Shown here: piece after piece, positions 26,764-35,556 of the stretch | Layout: each line of letters begins with the position of its first letter | How positions within the stretch are numbered: the stretch's first letter is position 1 | Origin: Anaerocolumna sedimenticola | GTDB lineage: Bacteria; Bacillota; Clostridia; Lachnospirales; Lachnospiraceae | Assembly (NCBI RefSeq): GCF_009931695.1 | Contig: NZ_CP048000.1 | Span: forward strand, 4,854,501 to 4,918,500 | Reading direction: 5' to 3' | DNA: 64,000 bases | The notes under the pieces: model-generated | Seen by the model: the letters and a program-made list of their open reading frames with translations, nothing else | Databases searched by the model: none | Told to the model about the DNA's origin: nothing | Position numbers and translations under genes: made by a program

Positions 26764-28191
26764 TTAATTAGTTTCATTTTCTTTGATACGTTTCGCTTTT
26801 TCAATTACATCATCAATGGTTCCTACCATGAGAAAAGCTGCTTCCGGATATTCATCCATTTCACCGTTTATAATGGCTTTAAAACCTTTGATGGTTTCAC
26901 TTAACGGTACATATTTTCCCTGGATACCGGTGAAATTCTCAGCAACATTAAATGGCTGGGATAAGAATTTCTGAATCTTTCTGGCACGGTACACGGCTAA
27001 TTTATCTTCTTCATCCAATTCTTCCATACCAAGAATTGCGATAATATCCTGTAATTCTTTATATTTCTGCAGAAGTTCCTGTGTCTTTCTGGCAGTTTCA
27101 TAATGCTCTTCACCAACAACATCCGGTTCCAGGATTCTGGAGGTGGATTCCAGCGGATCAACGGCCGGATAAATACCCTGTTCTACTATTTTTCTGGATA
27201 ATACTGTAGTCGCATCCAAGTGGGCAAAGGTAATTGCCGGAGCAGGGTCAGTTAAGTCATCTGCAGGTACATATACTGCCTGAACAGAAGTAATGGAACC
27301 GTTCTTGGTAGAAGTAATTCGCTCCTGTAATTCACCAACTTCATTAGCAAGAGTAGGCTGATAACCAACGGCTGAGGGCATACGTCCTAAAAGTGCGGAA
27401 ACCTCGGAACCTGCCTGTACAAAACGGAAAATATTATCGATAAATAATAAAACGTCTTGTTTTTCTTCATCTCTGAAATATTCAGCCATAGTAAGACCGG
27501 TCTGTGCTACTCTCATACGGGATCCCGGCGGCTCGTTCATTTGACCGAATACCAAGGCAGTTTTATTGATAACACCGGACTCTTTCATTTCCATCCAAAG
27601 GTCATTACCTTCTCGGGAACGTTCCCCTACACCGGTAAAAATAGAATATCCGCCGTGCTCTGTTGCAACATTTCGAATTAATTCCTGGATTAATACTGTT
27701 TTACCAACACCGGCACCTCCGAACAGACCGATTTTACCGCCTTTTGCATACGGGGCTAATAAGTCTATAACCTTAATACCGGTTTCCAATATTTCTACAA
27801 CCGGGCTTTGATCTTCAAATGTAGGAGGTGTCCTGTGAATCTTCCATTGCTCTTCTCCTACTACCTTTTCTCCCCCGTCAATTACTTCACCTAATACGTT
27901 AAACATTCTTCCCAGTGTCTGTTTTCCGACAGGCACTGTGATACAGGAACCGGTTGCGGTTACTTCCATGTCTTTTACCAGACCTTCACTGGAGGCCAGC
28001 ATGATACAACGTACGATATTATTACCAATATGAGAGGCAACTTCCATAACAAGTCTTTTTCCGTCATTGGTGACTTCGAGGGCATCTTTAATCATAGGAA
28101 GCTCGCCATTTTCAAATTCTACATCAACAACCGGACCTAATACCTGAACTATTTTTCCTTTTTCCATATCATCAAGTTTTCTAGCTCCCAT
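26764..28191 (-). CDS. atpD: F1Fo-ATP synthase beta subunit
   Basis: The 475-residue catalytic subunit has the P-loop GGAGVGKTV near residues 156-164, GERSREGNDLW, the Walker B LLFIDNIFRFVQAGSEVSAL, and a DELSEED-like GMEELDEEDK near the C-terminus. It makes ATP at the alpha-beta interface. The canonical N-terminus is MEKGKIVQVLGPVVDVEF, beginning at 28167; the longer form from 28191 (MGARKLDD) is also open, and the ribosome site does not clearly decide between them. A 200-bp spacer filled with hairpins separates it from atpG, and a family I element from atpC. Otherwise ordinary. Confidence 0.96.
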   Translation of the reverse strand: MGARKLDDMEKGKIVQVLGPVVDVEFENGELPMIKDALEVTNDGKRLVMEVASHIGNNIVRCIMLASSEGLVKDMEVTATGSCITVPVGKQTLGRMFNVLGEVIDGGEKVVGEEQWKIHRTPPTFEDQSPVVEILETGIKVIDLLAPYAKGGKIGLFGGAGVGKTVLIQELIRNVATEHGGYSIFTGVGERSREGNDLWMEMKESGVINKTALVFGQMNEPPGSRMRVAQTGLTMAEYFRDEEKQDVLLFIDNIFRFVQAGSEVSALLGRMPSAVGYQPTLANEVGELQERITSTKNGSITSVQAVYVPADDLTDPAPAITFAHLDATTVLSRKIVEQGIYPAVDPLESTSRILEPDVVGEEHYETARKTQELLQKYKELQDIIAILGMEELDEEDKLAVYRARKIQKFLSQPFNVAENFTGIQGKYVPLSETIKGFKAIINGEMDEYPEAAFLMVGTIDDVIEKAKRIKENETN

Positions 28192-28216
28192 GGGTTTATC
28201 ACAAAACCAGCAAGAA

Positions 28217-28370
28217 AGAGTCTGGCTTGCCAGACTCTAGCGCCGACGCGTGTCACTTCAGTGACAATCTTCCTTTGGCGCGTCATGCGCATCCCGCCCG
28301 GAGGGCTTTTAATCTTATAGGACGCAATTTCCTATAAGATTAAAACCTGGCTGTAAAAACCCTTTACAGG
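28217..28370 (-). other. Cluster of four hairpins between atpG and atpD
   Basis: In order: AGAGTCTGGC/GCCAGACTCT (perfect, 2-nt loop, 28217-28238); GCGCC/GGCGC enclosing GTCAC/GTGAC (28240-28280); TTTTAATCTTATAGG/CCTATAAGATTAAAA (perfect 15 bp, 28307-28345); CTGTAAA/TTTACAG (28351-28369). There is no ORF. The cluster may modulate translation or stability within the operon. Confidence 0.6.
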
Positions 28371-28394
28371 GTGTGTATAGAAATCTCCTTTCCG

Positions 28395-29267
28395 TTATTT
28401 TTTTAAACTTTTGGCACCACTGACAATTTCCGTTATTTCCTGAGTAATGGATGCCTGTCTTGCTCTATTATATAAAAGATCCAATTCCCTTAACATATCT
28501 TTGGCACTTTTTGTAGCTGCCTCCATCGCCATCATTCTGGCATTCTGTTCACTGGAAAATGACTCAATTAAAACACCATATAACAGTCCTTTTAAATAAT
28601 TAGGTACAAGCTGATTCATAACCTCTTCTGCAGAAGGTTCAAATCTTGCATGCTGATATCCGGCTGCTCTTCTTTCAAACTTACGTCTTTCCAAAGGCAG
28701 AATTCGAACAGACTGTACTTCCGCTTTCATAGGGGTAATCATTTTGGTATAGATTACATATACATCATCCAAATCCCCTTTTTCAAACAAGTCAATTATG
28801 GTCTCTGACATTAATTGTGCACGGTACATGGTCGGATTCTGTGCAGTATATAAGAATTCACCGTCAACATGAACATTTTTTCTCTTAAAATATTGTCTTC
28901 CGACCTGACCTACAACGTATAGATAATTATTATTACTCTTACCCATATCTTCTTCGGCTTTTTTGATTACATTATGATTATATGCACCGGCCAAACCTTT
29001 ATCGGCTGTTATAACAATGTATCCTTTTTTTCTGTCATCCGGCTCAATATCTTCTCTTCGCTCGAAAAAAACCTGATGTATATGAGGCGCACGTACCAAT
29101 ATATCATGTATGGTAGCCTGTAGTTTTTCAAAATAAGGTTCCGTTGCAAGAAGGTTTTTTCTTGCTTTTTTTAGTTTAGATGAGGATATTAAGTACATGG
29201 CATTAGTTATCTTCATGATGTCTTGTATGCTTTTCATTCTGGTACGAATTTCTCTCATATTTGCCAA
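28395..29267 (-). CDS. atpG: F1Fo-ATP synthase gamma subunit
   Basis: About 290 residues forming the rotor shaft. The N-terminal coiled coil is MREIRTRMKSIQDIMKITNA and the C-terminal one MLRELDLLYNRARQASITQE. A middle Rossmann-like domain has YIVITADKGLAGAYNHNVIK. I prefer the TTG at 29267 (MANMREIRT, the usual family N-terminus) to the GTG at 29276, which lies next to the AGGTGA ribosome site. It begins 10 bases after the atpA stop. Length and order are normal. Confidence 0.95.
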   Translation of the reverse strand: MANMREIRTRMKSIQDIMKITNAMYLISSSKLKKARKNLLATEPYFEKLQATIHDILVRAPHIHQVFFERREDIEPDDRKKGYIVITADKGLAGAYNHNVIKKAEEDMGKSNNNYLYVVGQVGRQYFKRKNVHVDGEFLYTAQNPTMYRAQLMSETIIDLFEKGDLDDVYVIYTKMITPMKAEVQSVRILPLERRKFERRAAGYQHARFEPSAEEVMNQLVPNYLKGLLYGVLIESFSSEQNARMMAMEAATKSAKDMLRELDLLYNRARQASITQEITEIVSGAKSLKK

Positions 29268-29276
29268 AACAATCAC

Positions 29277-30776
29277 CTACTTTTTAAATTCTTTAACTGC
29301 ATTTTTAATCTGTTCACTCAGTTCATCTGTCAATACTTTATTTGTATCAATTTCCTTTACGATTTCAGGATATTTCGTTCTGATAAATTCCATTAAATCA
29401 TTACGGAACGTTTTAATCTGTTTTACCGGAACATCATTCAAAAGCCTTAAGTTTGCAGCAGTTAAGAGTATTACCTGTTCATGTAATGCTAACGGTTTTG
29501 ATAAAGGCTGCTTTAAGAGTTCTACCAGACGGTAGCCATGATCTAAAAGGTCCTTTGTGGATTTATCCAGTTCTGAGCTGAACTGGGTAAATACTTCCAT
29601 TTCCCTGAATTGTGCCAAATCGATACGAAGGCTGCCGGCAGCTTTTTTCATTGCTTTTGTCTGGGCTGCACCACCAACACGGGATACGCTCAACCCAACG
29701 TTAACCGCAGGACGGACACCGGCGAAAAATAATTCACTTTCAAGGAATATCTGACCGTCTGTAATGGAAATAACGTTTGTTGGTATATAGGCAGAAACAT
29801 CTCCGGCTAACGTTTCAATAATCGGTAATGCTGTAATGGATCCGCCGCCATGATCTTCATCCAGCCGGCTGGAACGTTCCAATAACCGGGAATGCAGATA
29901 AAATACATCACCCGGATAAGCTTCACGTCCCGGTGCTCTTTCCAATAACAGGGACATGGTACGGTAAGCTACGGCGTGTTTGGATAAATCATCATAAACA
30001 ATTAATACGTCCTTGCCCTGTTTCATAAAATATTCCGCCATAGCAGTTCCCGCATAAGGAGCAATGTATTGAAGCGGCGCAAGGTCACTTGCGGAAGCAG
30101 ATACTACGATAGAATAATCCATAGCCCCATACTTACTCAGGGTGGAAACAATTTTGGCAACGGTAGACGCTTTCTGACCGATTGCAACATAGATACACAC
30201 AACATCCTGTCCTTTTTGATTCAGGATCGTATCAATTGCAATGGAGGTCTTCCCGGTCTGACGGTCACCGATGATTAACTCACGTTGTCCTCTTCCGATT
30301 GGGAACATGGCATCTATTGCAAGAATACCGGTTTGTAAAGGTACACTAACTGATTTTCTGTCGCAAACACCGGGTGCTTCATTTTCAATGGGGAAAAGTT
30401 CATTAGCATCAATGGGACCTTTACCGTCTATCGGACTTCCCAGAGCATCCACTACTCTTCCGATTAAGCTCTCAGAAACCGGAACACCGGCTCTCTTTTT
30501 CGTCCTGACTACTTTGGATCCTTCCTTTATTCCATAGTCTGAGCCGAGTAGAACGCATCCGATGGTTTTTAACTGAAGATTTTGAACAATACCACGTACG
30601 CCTGTTTCAAATTCCACCAATTCACCATACATGGCATGATCCAATCCGTACACGGTTGCAATACCATCACCGATACTAATAACTGTTCCTGTTTCTTTTA
30701 CTGTCATTTTTATATCATAATCTTCTATTTCACTTTTCAAAACAGAAATAATATCATTTTGATTTACATTACTCAA
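29277..30776 (-). CDS. atpA: F1Fo-ATP synthase alpha subunit
   Basis: About 500 residues. The nucleotide site is GDRQTGKTSIAIDTILNQKG; other marks are RGQRELIIG, YIAPYAGTAMAEYFM and VGLSVSRVGGAAQTKAMKKA. Alpha binds nucleotide but is non-catalytic, and forms the hexamer with beta. The start is best placed at the TTG at 30776 (MSNVNQND), 6-8 bases after GGAGGTGAAATG; the GTG at 30785 is inside the ribosome site and overlaps the atpH stop. There is tight coupling with atpH upstream and atpG downstream. Confidence 0.96.
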   Translation of the reverse strand: MSNVNQNDIISVLKSEIEDYDIKMTVKETGTVISIGDGIATVYGLDHAMYGELVEFETGVRGIVQNLQLKTIGCVLLGSDYGIKEGSKVVRTKKRAGVPVSESLIGRVVDALGSPIDGKGPIDANELFPIENEAPGVCDRKSVSVPLQTGILAIDAMFPIGRGQRELIIGDRQTGKTSIAIDTILNQKGQDVVCIYVAIGQKASTVAKIVSTLSKYGAMDYSIVVSASASDLAPLQYIAPYAGTAMAEYFMKQGKDVLIVYDDLSKHAVAYRTMSLLLERAPGREAYPGDVFYLHSRLLERSSRLDEDHGGGSITALPIIETLAGDVSAYIPTNVISITDGQIFLESELFFAGVRPAVNVGLSVSRVGGAAQTKAMKKAAGSLRIDLAQFREMEVFTQFSSELDKSTKDLLDHGYRLVELLKQPLSKPLALHEQVILLTAANLRLLNDVPVKQIKTFRNDLMEFIRTKYPEIVKEIDTNKVLTDELSEQIKNAVKEFKK

Positions 30777-30781
30777 ACATT

Positions 30782-31288
30782 TCACCTCCTGATTAGAGCT
30801 TTCTTCATTTCTGATATAGTTCCCCTGACGCTTTTATCAAATTCCATATCACCGACTGTCAATACATAACCGCCAATCAGGGAATCATCTTCTTCCAAAT
30901 CAAGAATAACTCCTGTTTTCCCATATTTATCGCATAACATATCTTTAATCTGTCCAAGTTCAGCTTCATCAGGCCTTGTAACATAAGATAATTTAGCTGT
31001 TATTATATTCTTGCTGTCTAATACTAACGTTTCGTATGCTTCCAATATCTTATCAAGGATACTGATACATTGATTCTTGCATAATACTTTTAAAAAACTG
31101 CGAATATCATTCTCGAATATACGATCTATGACAGCTTCCTTCTCTTTTTCTTTTATGATAGGATTATCCAAAGCTTCAATTAATTCGTGGTTTCTCAAAA
31201 ATATCTGTTTTACCTGTTGTACCGCTTCTTCCTTAAGTCCCAAAGAAAACAGAACCTTTGCATAGTTCGCTGCCTGTGAAGTCATCAT
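30782..31288 (-). CDS. atpH: F1Fo-ATP synthase delta subunit
   Basis: The 168-residue protein has a helical N-terminal domain (AANYAKVLFSLGLKEEAVQQ) and a C-terminal part ending IGGYVLTVGDMEFDKSVRGT, typical of delta/OSCP. It links the peripheral stalk (b dimer) to the top of the alpha3beta3 head. The initiator ATG overlaps the restored atpF stop as ATGA (31285-31288), a sign of translational coupling. A weak AGGTGC site precedes it. Length is normal. Confidence 0.93.
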   Translation of the reverse strand: MMTSQAANYAKVLFSLGLKEEAVQQVKQIFLRNHELIEALDNPIIKEKEKEAVIDRIFENDIRSFLKVLCKNQCISILDKILEAYETLVLDSKNIITAKLSYVTRPDEAELGQIKDMLCDKYGKTGVILDLEEDDSLIGGYVLTVGDMEFDKSVRGTISEMKKALIRR

Positions 31289-31769
31289 TTAGAAGCACCT
31301 ACTTCTTTTAAGAAATCCCCAGGAATTCTTTATTTTTACTGTCATCCATGTTTTTATTGATGATTTTAGAAGCTGCAAGCATGGCAATTCCAGCGATTTC
31401 AGCCTGTGCATTTTGAATGGACTGTTTTCTTTCCAATTCAATTGTCTTACTTGCTTCCTGCATAATTCTGGCTGCTTCTTCTTTCGTTTCTTTGATTCTT
31501 CTATTATATTCCGAAGTTGCCCTATCTCTTGCTTCATTTATAATCTTAGCAGCTTCTTCATCCGCATGGCTTAATTCCGCTGCATACTCATCTTTTAATT
31601 TGTTGGCTTCTAATTTAGTATCTTCGGCATCCTGCAGAGAATCTTCAATTGTCTGCGTACGCTTTTCCATAATTTCAGTAACCGGTTTGAATAAAAACCT
31701 TTTCAGGAAAAAATAGATTACCAAGATATTAACAAAAGTCCATATGATGTTCCAATCTAAGTTTAACAA
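31285..31769 (-). CDS. atpF: F1Fo-ATP synthase b subunit (C-terminus frameshifted)
   Basis: It starts with TTG at 31769 after AGGAGGGGATAGTA. One membrane helix (IIWTFVNILVIYFFLKRFLF) is followed by a long charged coiled coil that forms the peripheral stalk. The frame as given stops after NKEFLGIS at 31308. The neighbouring frame reads GDFLKEVGASK and ends at 31285 in an ATGA overlap with atpH. One more G in the GGGG run near 31318 joins the two, giving the usual family C-terminus and about 161 residues. Because atpF is needed for ATP synthase, this break is most simply a sequencing error. Confidence 0.92.
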
Positions 31770-31784
31770 TACTATCCCCTCCTA

Positions 31785-32009
31785 TTATTTTAAGAAAAGT
31801 ATAATCAGGACGGCGATAACGAAACCATAAATTGCTGTTGCTTCTGCCAAGGCACATCCTAACAATAATGCCTTGTTAATATCTCCTTTTGCTTCCGGCT
31901 GTCTTGCGATGGCTTCGGATGCTTTAGAGGTGGCAATACCGATACCGATACCTGCACCTACACCTGTTAATACTGCTAAACCAGCTCCTACTGCGATTAA
32001 TCCTGTCAT
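31785..32009 (-). CDS. atpE: F1Fo-ATP synthase c subunit, second copy
   Basis: The 74-residue two-helix proteolipid forms the rotor ring. Helix 1 is glycine-rich (GAGIGIGIATSKASEAIA), the polar loop is RQPEAKGD, and helix 2 carries the ion-binding Glu in ALAEATAIYGFVI. At the Na+-ligand positions known from Ilyobacter (Gln32, Ser66) it has Ile and Ala, so proton coupling is more likely. The protein is identical to that of the copy at 32107, while the DNA differs at many silent sites. The ATG at 32009 follows GAGAGGTAAA and a hairpin module. The copies lie in tandem, 97 bases apart. Confidence 0.95.
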   Translation of the reverse strand: MTGLIAVGAGLAVLTGVGAGIGIGIATSKASEAIARQPEAKGDINKALLLGCALAEATAIYGFVIAVLIILFLK

Positions 32010-32040
32010 AATTTTACCTCTCAATCTGCCACTGGTGGCT
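32010..32040 (-). promoter_or_regulatory. Hairpin plus Shine-Dalgarno leader module before the second atpE
   Basis: GCCAC-CA-GTGGC forms a small stem-loop, then AGATTGAGAGGTAAAATT leads into the ATG. It matches the leaders at 4830 and 41407 in layout and in the GAGAGG region. A second stem, GAGATAAG/CTTATCTC, lies just upstream (about 32058-32083). Confidence 0.55.
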
Positions 32041-32106
32041 ACATAAAATTTCTGCGAGATAAGGTAATTTTCTTATCTCTGAATAGAGTTTTTCTTTCAT
32101 TCTTTT

Positions 32107-32331
32107 TTATTTTAAGAATAAAATAATTAATACTGCGATAACAAATCCATAAATTGCTGTTGCTTCTGCTAACGCACAACCTAATAATAAAGCTTTGTTA
32201 ATATCGCCTTTTGCTTCCGGCTGTCTTGCGATAGCCTCACTTGCTTTTGAAGTAGCAATACCGATACCAATACCGGCACCTACACCTGTTAATACTGCTA
32301 AACCAGCTCCTACTGCGATTAATCCTGTCAT
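32107..32331 (-). CDS. atpE: F1Fo-ATP synthase c subunit, first copy
   Basis: The 74-residue proteolipid has the same amino acid sequence as the copy at 31785-32009: a Gly-rich helix 1, the RQPEAKGD loop and the helix 2 Glu in ALAEATAIY. The ATG follows AGGAGAATAAATT, a better ribosome site than that of the second copy. Two genes for one protein would raise the c-subunit dose, which fits a ring of ten or more copies. Silent differences show that the duplication is not recent, or that protein identity is kept by selection. Confidence 0.95.
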   Translation of the reverse strand: MTGLIAVGAGLAVLTGVGAGIGIGIATSKASEAIARQPEAKGDINKALLLGCALAEATAIYGFVIAVLIILFLK

Positions 32332-32366
32332 AATTTATTCTCCTATCCTAAATTTTAAATAATTTT

Positions 32367-33053
32367 TTATTCTTCCATTTTTTCTTTCATAAAAAGTGAT
32401 GTTAAAAATACAAAGACATAAGCCTGTATTAAACCGTCAAATATATCAAAATAAAAACTGAACGGTATCGGTATAATGACCGGAACAATTATCTTAATTA
32501 ATTCCATAATAACAAAAGAACCCAATACATTACCAAAAAGTCGCATACACAGGGATAACGGCCGTATAAACATTTCCAAAAAGTTTATGGGAGTCAGAAT
32601 AGACATGGGTTCCGTAAAACTTTTCAGCCATCCTTTTCCGCCTTTTGCATGTATACCGGAATATTCAATTAAAATAATACTCATAATAGCGAGTCCGGCA
32701 GTAATGTTTAAGTCCTTTGTGGGAGGGGTGATTCCGAAAATACCAATTAAATTTGCACAGGTAATATAAATTAATACTGTACCAAGGTATGGAATATATC
32801 GTTTCCCTTCTTCCCCTAAAATATCTTCAAAGAAATTATTAATAAATCCAACCAAAGCTTCTACGTAGATTTGCGGTCCTTTGGGAACCAATTTTAAATT
32901 ACGTACAAAAATTAGCGTCAGAATCATGATAAATGCCATTATTCCCCATGTCACAACTACTGAAGTTGGTACAGGTATCCCTCCAAAAATGGGAATGACA
33001 AAACTTATTTTACTGCTTAATTCTGACATTAACTCTGCTCCTAAATCCTCCAT
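32367..33053 (-). CDS. atpB: F1Fo-ATP synthase a subunit
   Basis: About 228 residues with five or six membrane helices. The essential Arg is in IRPLSLCMRLFGNVLGSFVI, and the last helix region is LIQAYVFVFLTSLFM. Subunit a forms the ion half-channels beside the c-ring. I set the start at 33053 (MEDLGAEL) because GGAGGTGAGATCT precedes that ATG; the GTG at 33062 is inside the ribosome site. It is the first canonical gene of the operon. Length is normal. Confidence 0.94.
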   Translation of the reverse strand: MEDLGAELMSELSSKISFVIPIFGGIPVPTSVVVTWGIMAFIMILTLIFVRNLKLVPKGPQIYVEALVGFINNFFEDILGEEGKRYIPYLGTVLIYITCANLIGIFGITPPTKDLNITAGLAIMSIILIEYSGIHAKGGKGWLKSFTEPMSILTPINFLEMFIRPLSLCMRLFGNVLGSFVIMELIKIIVPVIIPIPFSFYFDIFDGLIQAYVFVFLTSLFMKEKMEE

Positions 33054-33215
33054 AGATCTCACCTCCTTTTGTTAAATTTTTACCAAGACGGCAGCCTTTT
33101 GTAAGGCAGTTCTACGCTCCTGTTTTTCGTTCTAAAGGCGCAGTTAATGAGCGGCATAATACTAAATTAATTTTGATGTTAGTATTATGAAATAAACCAT
33201 TTTAAATTCATCATA

Positions 33216-33685
33216 TTAAAATGAAAGCTGATAAGACAGAGCGCTCTTTTTACCGTCTTTCAACTGGATAAAATGCACCTGATAAAATTGATATCTCGAT
33301 AGAAGTACTTTAATAAACCACCCTTTGTTATAAAGGATGAATGCAGATAGAAATAGAAAATTTAATATATAAAAATAGTAGAACACCCATTTTCTCACAA
33401 GAGAGCCTTGATGGCTGTCAGCTAATTTTTTTTCTGAATTTAATTCCTCGTTTTCGGTTACCGCTAACTTTTCATTGGAATATTTTGATTTATTGGTATT
33501 AGTACCTGATTTAGTCATAGTTTCACTGTTTAATTTCACGCTCTGACTATTACTTTCCAGGTTTTTTTTGTAAATTGCCATGGATGTATTCATATTATTA
33601 TAATAAGAAAAAATAACGTACAAATTAAAAGAGATATAATAGCTGAAATATATAATTTATTTAATTGAAATACTTTTGTTAACAT
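33216..33685 (-). CDS. Uncharacterised membrane protein(s) in the atpI position
   Basis: Two overlapping frames fill the slot where atpI is usually found. The first (33685-33590) starts at an ATG after GAGAGGGATGTAAT and encodes 31 residues, MLTKVFQLNKLYI plus a membrane helix. Its stop overlaps the ATG of the second frame (33593-33216, 125 residues) as ATGA. The second has a long polar Ser/Asn/Lys linker, one membrane helix (FYYFYILNFLFLSAFILYN) and a basic tail. The N-terminus of the first resembles clostridial AtpI, but the second does not match AtpI as I know it. It may be a frameshifted or strongly diverged atpI, or two coupled small proteins. Confidence 0.4.
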
Positions 33686-33727
33686 ATTACATCCCTCTCC
33701 TCTCATCCAATTTTCGAAATTAAACAT

Positions 33728-33756
33728 ATAATATACCTCTCTTGGCAATCTGTCTA
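33728..33756 (-). promoter_or_regulatory. Candidate promoter of the atp operon
   Basis: On the minus strand, TAGACA (33756-33751) and TATTAT (33733-33728) are separated by exactly 17 bases, about 45 bases upstream of the first ATG of the operon. It is the only good match in the gap 33686-33972. Confidence 0.45.
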
Positions 33757-33803
33757 GTTAAAAAATCTCAAAAATGCTAAAATTGTTAAAAAACATAGAA
33801 TTT

Positions 33804-33838
33804 TGCTGAAAAAGCTATTAAGTGTCAGCATTTTTTTT
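33804..33838 (+). terminator. Orphan plus-strand intrinsic terminator
   Basis: TGCTGA (33804-33809) pairs with TCAGCA (33825-33830) and is followed by eight Ts. No plus-strand gene lies upstream, so it would end an antisense or short RNA, or it may be chance in an AT-rich region. Confidence 0.35.
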
Positions 33839-33972
33839 AAAAAATCAATACCGAAAGTAAAGATATATTTAGAATTTGTATATTTAAACGAAAAAGGCTG
33901 CAATAAAGTATGTTTTTTCACATAAATTTACTGTAAAAATCTATTTTTTAAAAACTGCTTTTGCGGATTACG

Positions 33973-34352
33973 TTACTCATGAAGTTCCAGGGGCAGTCCG
34001 TCGGGATCAAAGAAAAAGGTCATTTTTTGCCAGTAAACTCATCCAAACGTACTTCTTCCGTTTGGACTCCCTGCTTGTTCAATTCCTGTATGGCTTGTTC
34101 TATATTGGATACACGAAATGCCAAATGTCTAAGTCCACAGGCTTCCGGACGGCTTACTCTTTTAGGGGGATTTGGCATTCCGAATATTTCCAATTCACAA
34201 TCACCCAAACGCAGATCAAGTTTATAGTCGCCCCGTTCCTGTCTGTAATTCTCGCGGATTACTTCAAAGCCAAGTTTATTAACATAAAACTCTCTGGATT
34301 TTTTATAATCTGATACAATAATCGCTACATGATGAATTGCATTTACTATCAT
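33973..34352 (-). CDS. VOC (glyoxalase/dioxygenase) superfamily protein, end frameshifted
   Basis: The ATG at 34352 follows AGAGGGAATT. The single VOC domain reads VNAIHHVAIIVSDYKKSREF, LGDCELEIFGMPNPP, CGLRHLAFRVSNIEQ. The frame as given runs out after DEFTGKK. One more A in the six-A run near 34026 extends it with MTFFFDPDGLPLELHE to a stop at 33973; the Glu in that tail is a metal ligand of the fold. The restored protein has about 126 residues, the normal length of small glyoxalase-like proteins. The function is not certain; lactoylglutathione-lyase-like detoxification is one option. It is a lone gene. Confidence 0.8.
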
Positions 34353-34367
34353 AATTCCCTCTTTCCT

Positions 34368-34449
34368 GGGGCTTTTGCAAAATAATATACTTACCTTACT
34401 TGGGCTTTCTCTCCCTGGTAAGATAGATTTAAGATTTTGCAACGGCACC
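34368..34449. repeat. Family II long hairpin upstream of the VOC gene
   Basis: GGGGCTTTTGCAAAATAAT (left) and GATTTTGCAACGGCACC (right) are inverted tips, and CTTACC/GGTAAG is an inner stem. There is no T tract on either side, so it does not look like a terminator here, unlike the related hairpin after atpC. Confidence 0.55.
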
Positions 34450-34639
34450 ATCCGCATACTTCTCTTACTTGCTTCACCGGTCTATATATTACCCTACTTT
34501 ATCATACTCTTAATTAAAAATAAATGCTCCAAAAGTATTATTATGATTCTTATTCCCGGAGTATCCCAAAAATTCGTATAAAAAAAGTATTAAAACAGTA
34601 TAAATTCAGGGCTTTTTTGAAGAATTTTGTTGAATTTTA

Positions 34640-34697
34640 AGATAAAACAGTAAATTAGCCCCATTTCACGTAAGATCCATGGGGCATGTTACTGTTT
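34640..34697 (-). terminator. Terminator-like hairpin after the SDR gene
   Basis: AAACAGTAA/TTACTGTTT encloses GCCCCAT/ATGGGGC on the minus strand. The stem ends in TTTTATC. It lies 17 bases after the SDR stop. Confidence 0.5.
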
Positions 34698-34713
34698 AGC
34701 TAGAATGTTGTAT

Positions 34714-35523
34714 TTAATATTTTGTATCATAAGGCCAGGGCTGGCCGCCTGCGATACATCCGCCGTCCACTCTGTATTCACAGCCTGTTATGTAGGAAGA
34801 AGCATCTGAAGCAAGGAGAATACATACTCCTACAATATCTTCCGGATATCCGGGGCGGTTCATGGCTATTCTGTCTAACAGATATTTGGAACGAACCGGG
34901 TGTTCCCAGGTAACAGTAGTTAAAGGAGTCTTAATATGCCCGGGACTTATACAATTCGAGCGGATATTATATTTTGCCCATTCCACTGCCTGGGATTTTG
35001 TAAATGCATAAATCCCGCTTTTCGTTGCCGCATATACGGAGCAACCCCCTAATACCCAACCAGTATTATGGGATCCGATATTTATTATACTTCCGTTCCT
35101 TTGCTTCATCATGTAAGGAGCAACTTCCTGGGACACCAGGAATACACCTTTTAAGTTAATTGCCATTATTCGGTCATAGGTATCTTCTTCTACATCCATG
35201 AAGCCTTCTCTTTTGTTAATTCCGGCGCAGTTTACCAGTACATCAATATGTCCGTAAGTATTTCCTATTTCCTCAACACAGGACTTTATATTATTCTTAT
35301 CCAATACGTTTAAGACGTGGGTAGATGCTTTTCCGCCCTCAGCTTCAATCTGTCCTTTTACAACTTCTAATCTCTGCTTATCAATATCACAAAGAGCTAC
35401 AGCCGCACCTGCCATCGCCAATCCTGATGCCAATTCACTTCCGATACCACCGGCTGCACCGGTAAATAATACAACTTTTCCCTCCAGGGAAAATAATTTT
35501 TCTAAGTTCGATCCAATTGACAT
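34714..35523 (-). CDS. Short-chain dehydrogenase/reductase (sugar-acid type)
   Basis: The 269-residue Rossmann enzyme has the cofactor motif TGAAGGIG near residue 21, NCAGIN, and the catalytic Ser with YAATK (Tyr-X3-Lys) near residue 165. The C-terminal EYRVDGGCIAGGQPW is typical of classical SDRs. The overall pattern is close to gluconate 5-dehydrogenase/2-deoxy-gluconate 3-dehydrogenase types. It starts after AAAGGAGATTAAAA. It is the last gene of the operon with the split transketolase and the hydroxyacid dehydrogenase, so it probably oxidises or reduces a sugar-acid intermediate; the substrate is not known. Confidence 0.88.
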   Translation of the reverse strand: MSIGSNLEKLFSLEGKVVLFTGAAGGIGSELASGLAMAGAAVALCDIDKQRLEVVKGQIEAEGGKASTHVLNVLDKNNIKSCVEEIGNTYGHIDVLVNCAGINKREGFMDVEEDTYDRIMAINLKGVFLVSQEVAPYMMKQRNGSIINIGSHNTGWVLGGCSVYAATKSGIYAFTKSQAVEWAKYNIRSNCISPGHIKTPLTTVTWEHPVRSKYLLDRIAMNRPGYPEDIVGVCILLASDASSYITGCEYRVDGGCIAGGQPWPYDTKY

Positions 35524-35556
35524 TTTTAATCTCCTTTAAAGGTCATTTCTATTCTA

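Noticed and set aside
28217..28238. The perfect AGAGTCTGGC palindrome as an operon-ending terminator between atpG and atpD
   Set aside because: It has no proper T tract and sits in the middle of an operon whose later genes are essential. I list it as part of a hairpin cluster.
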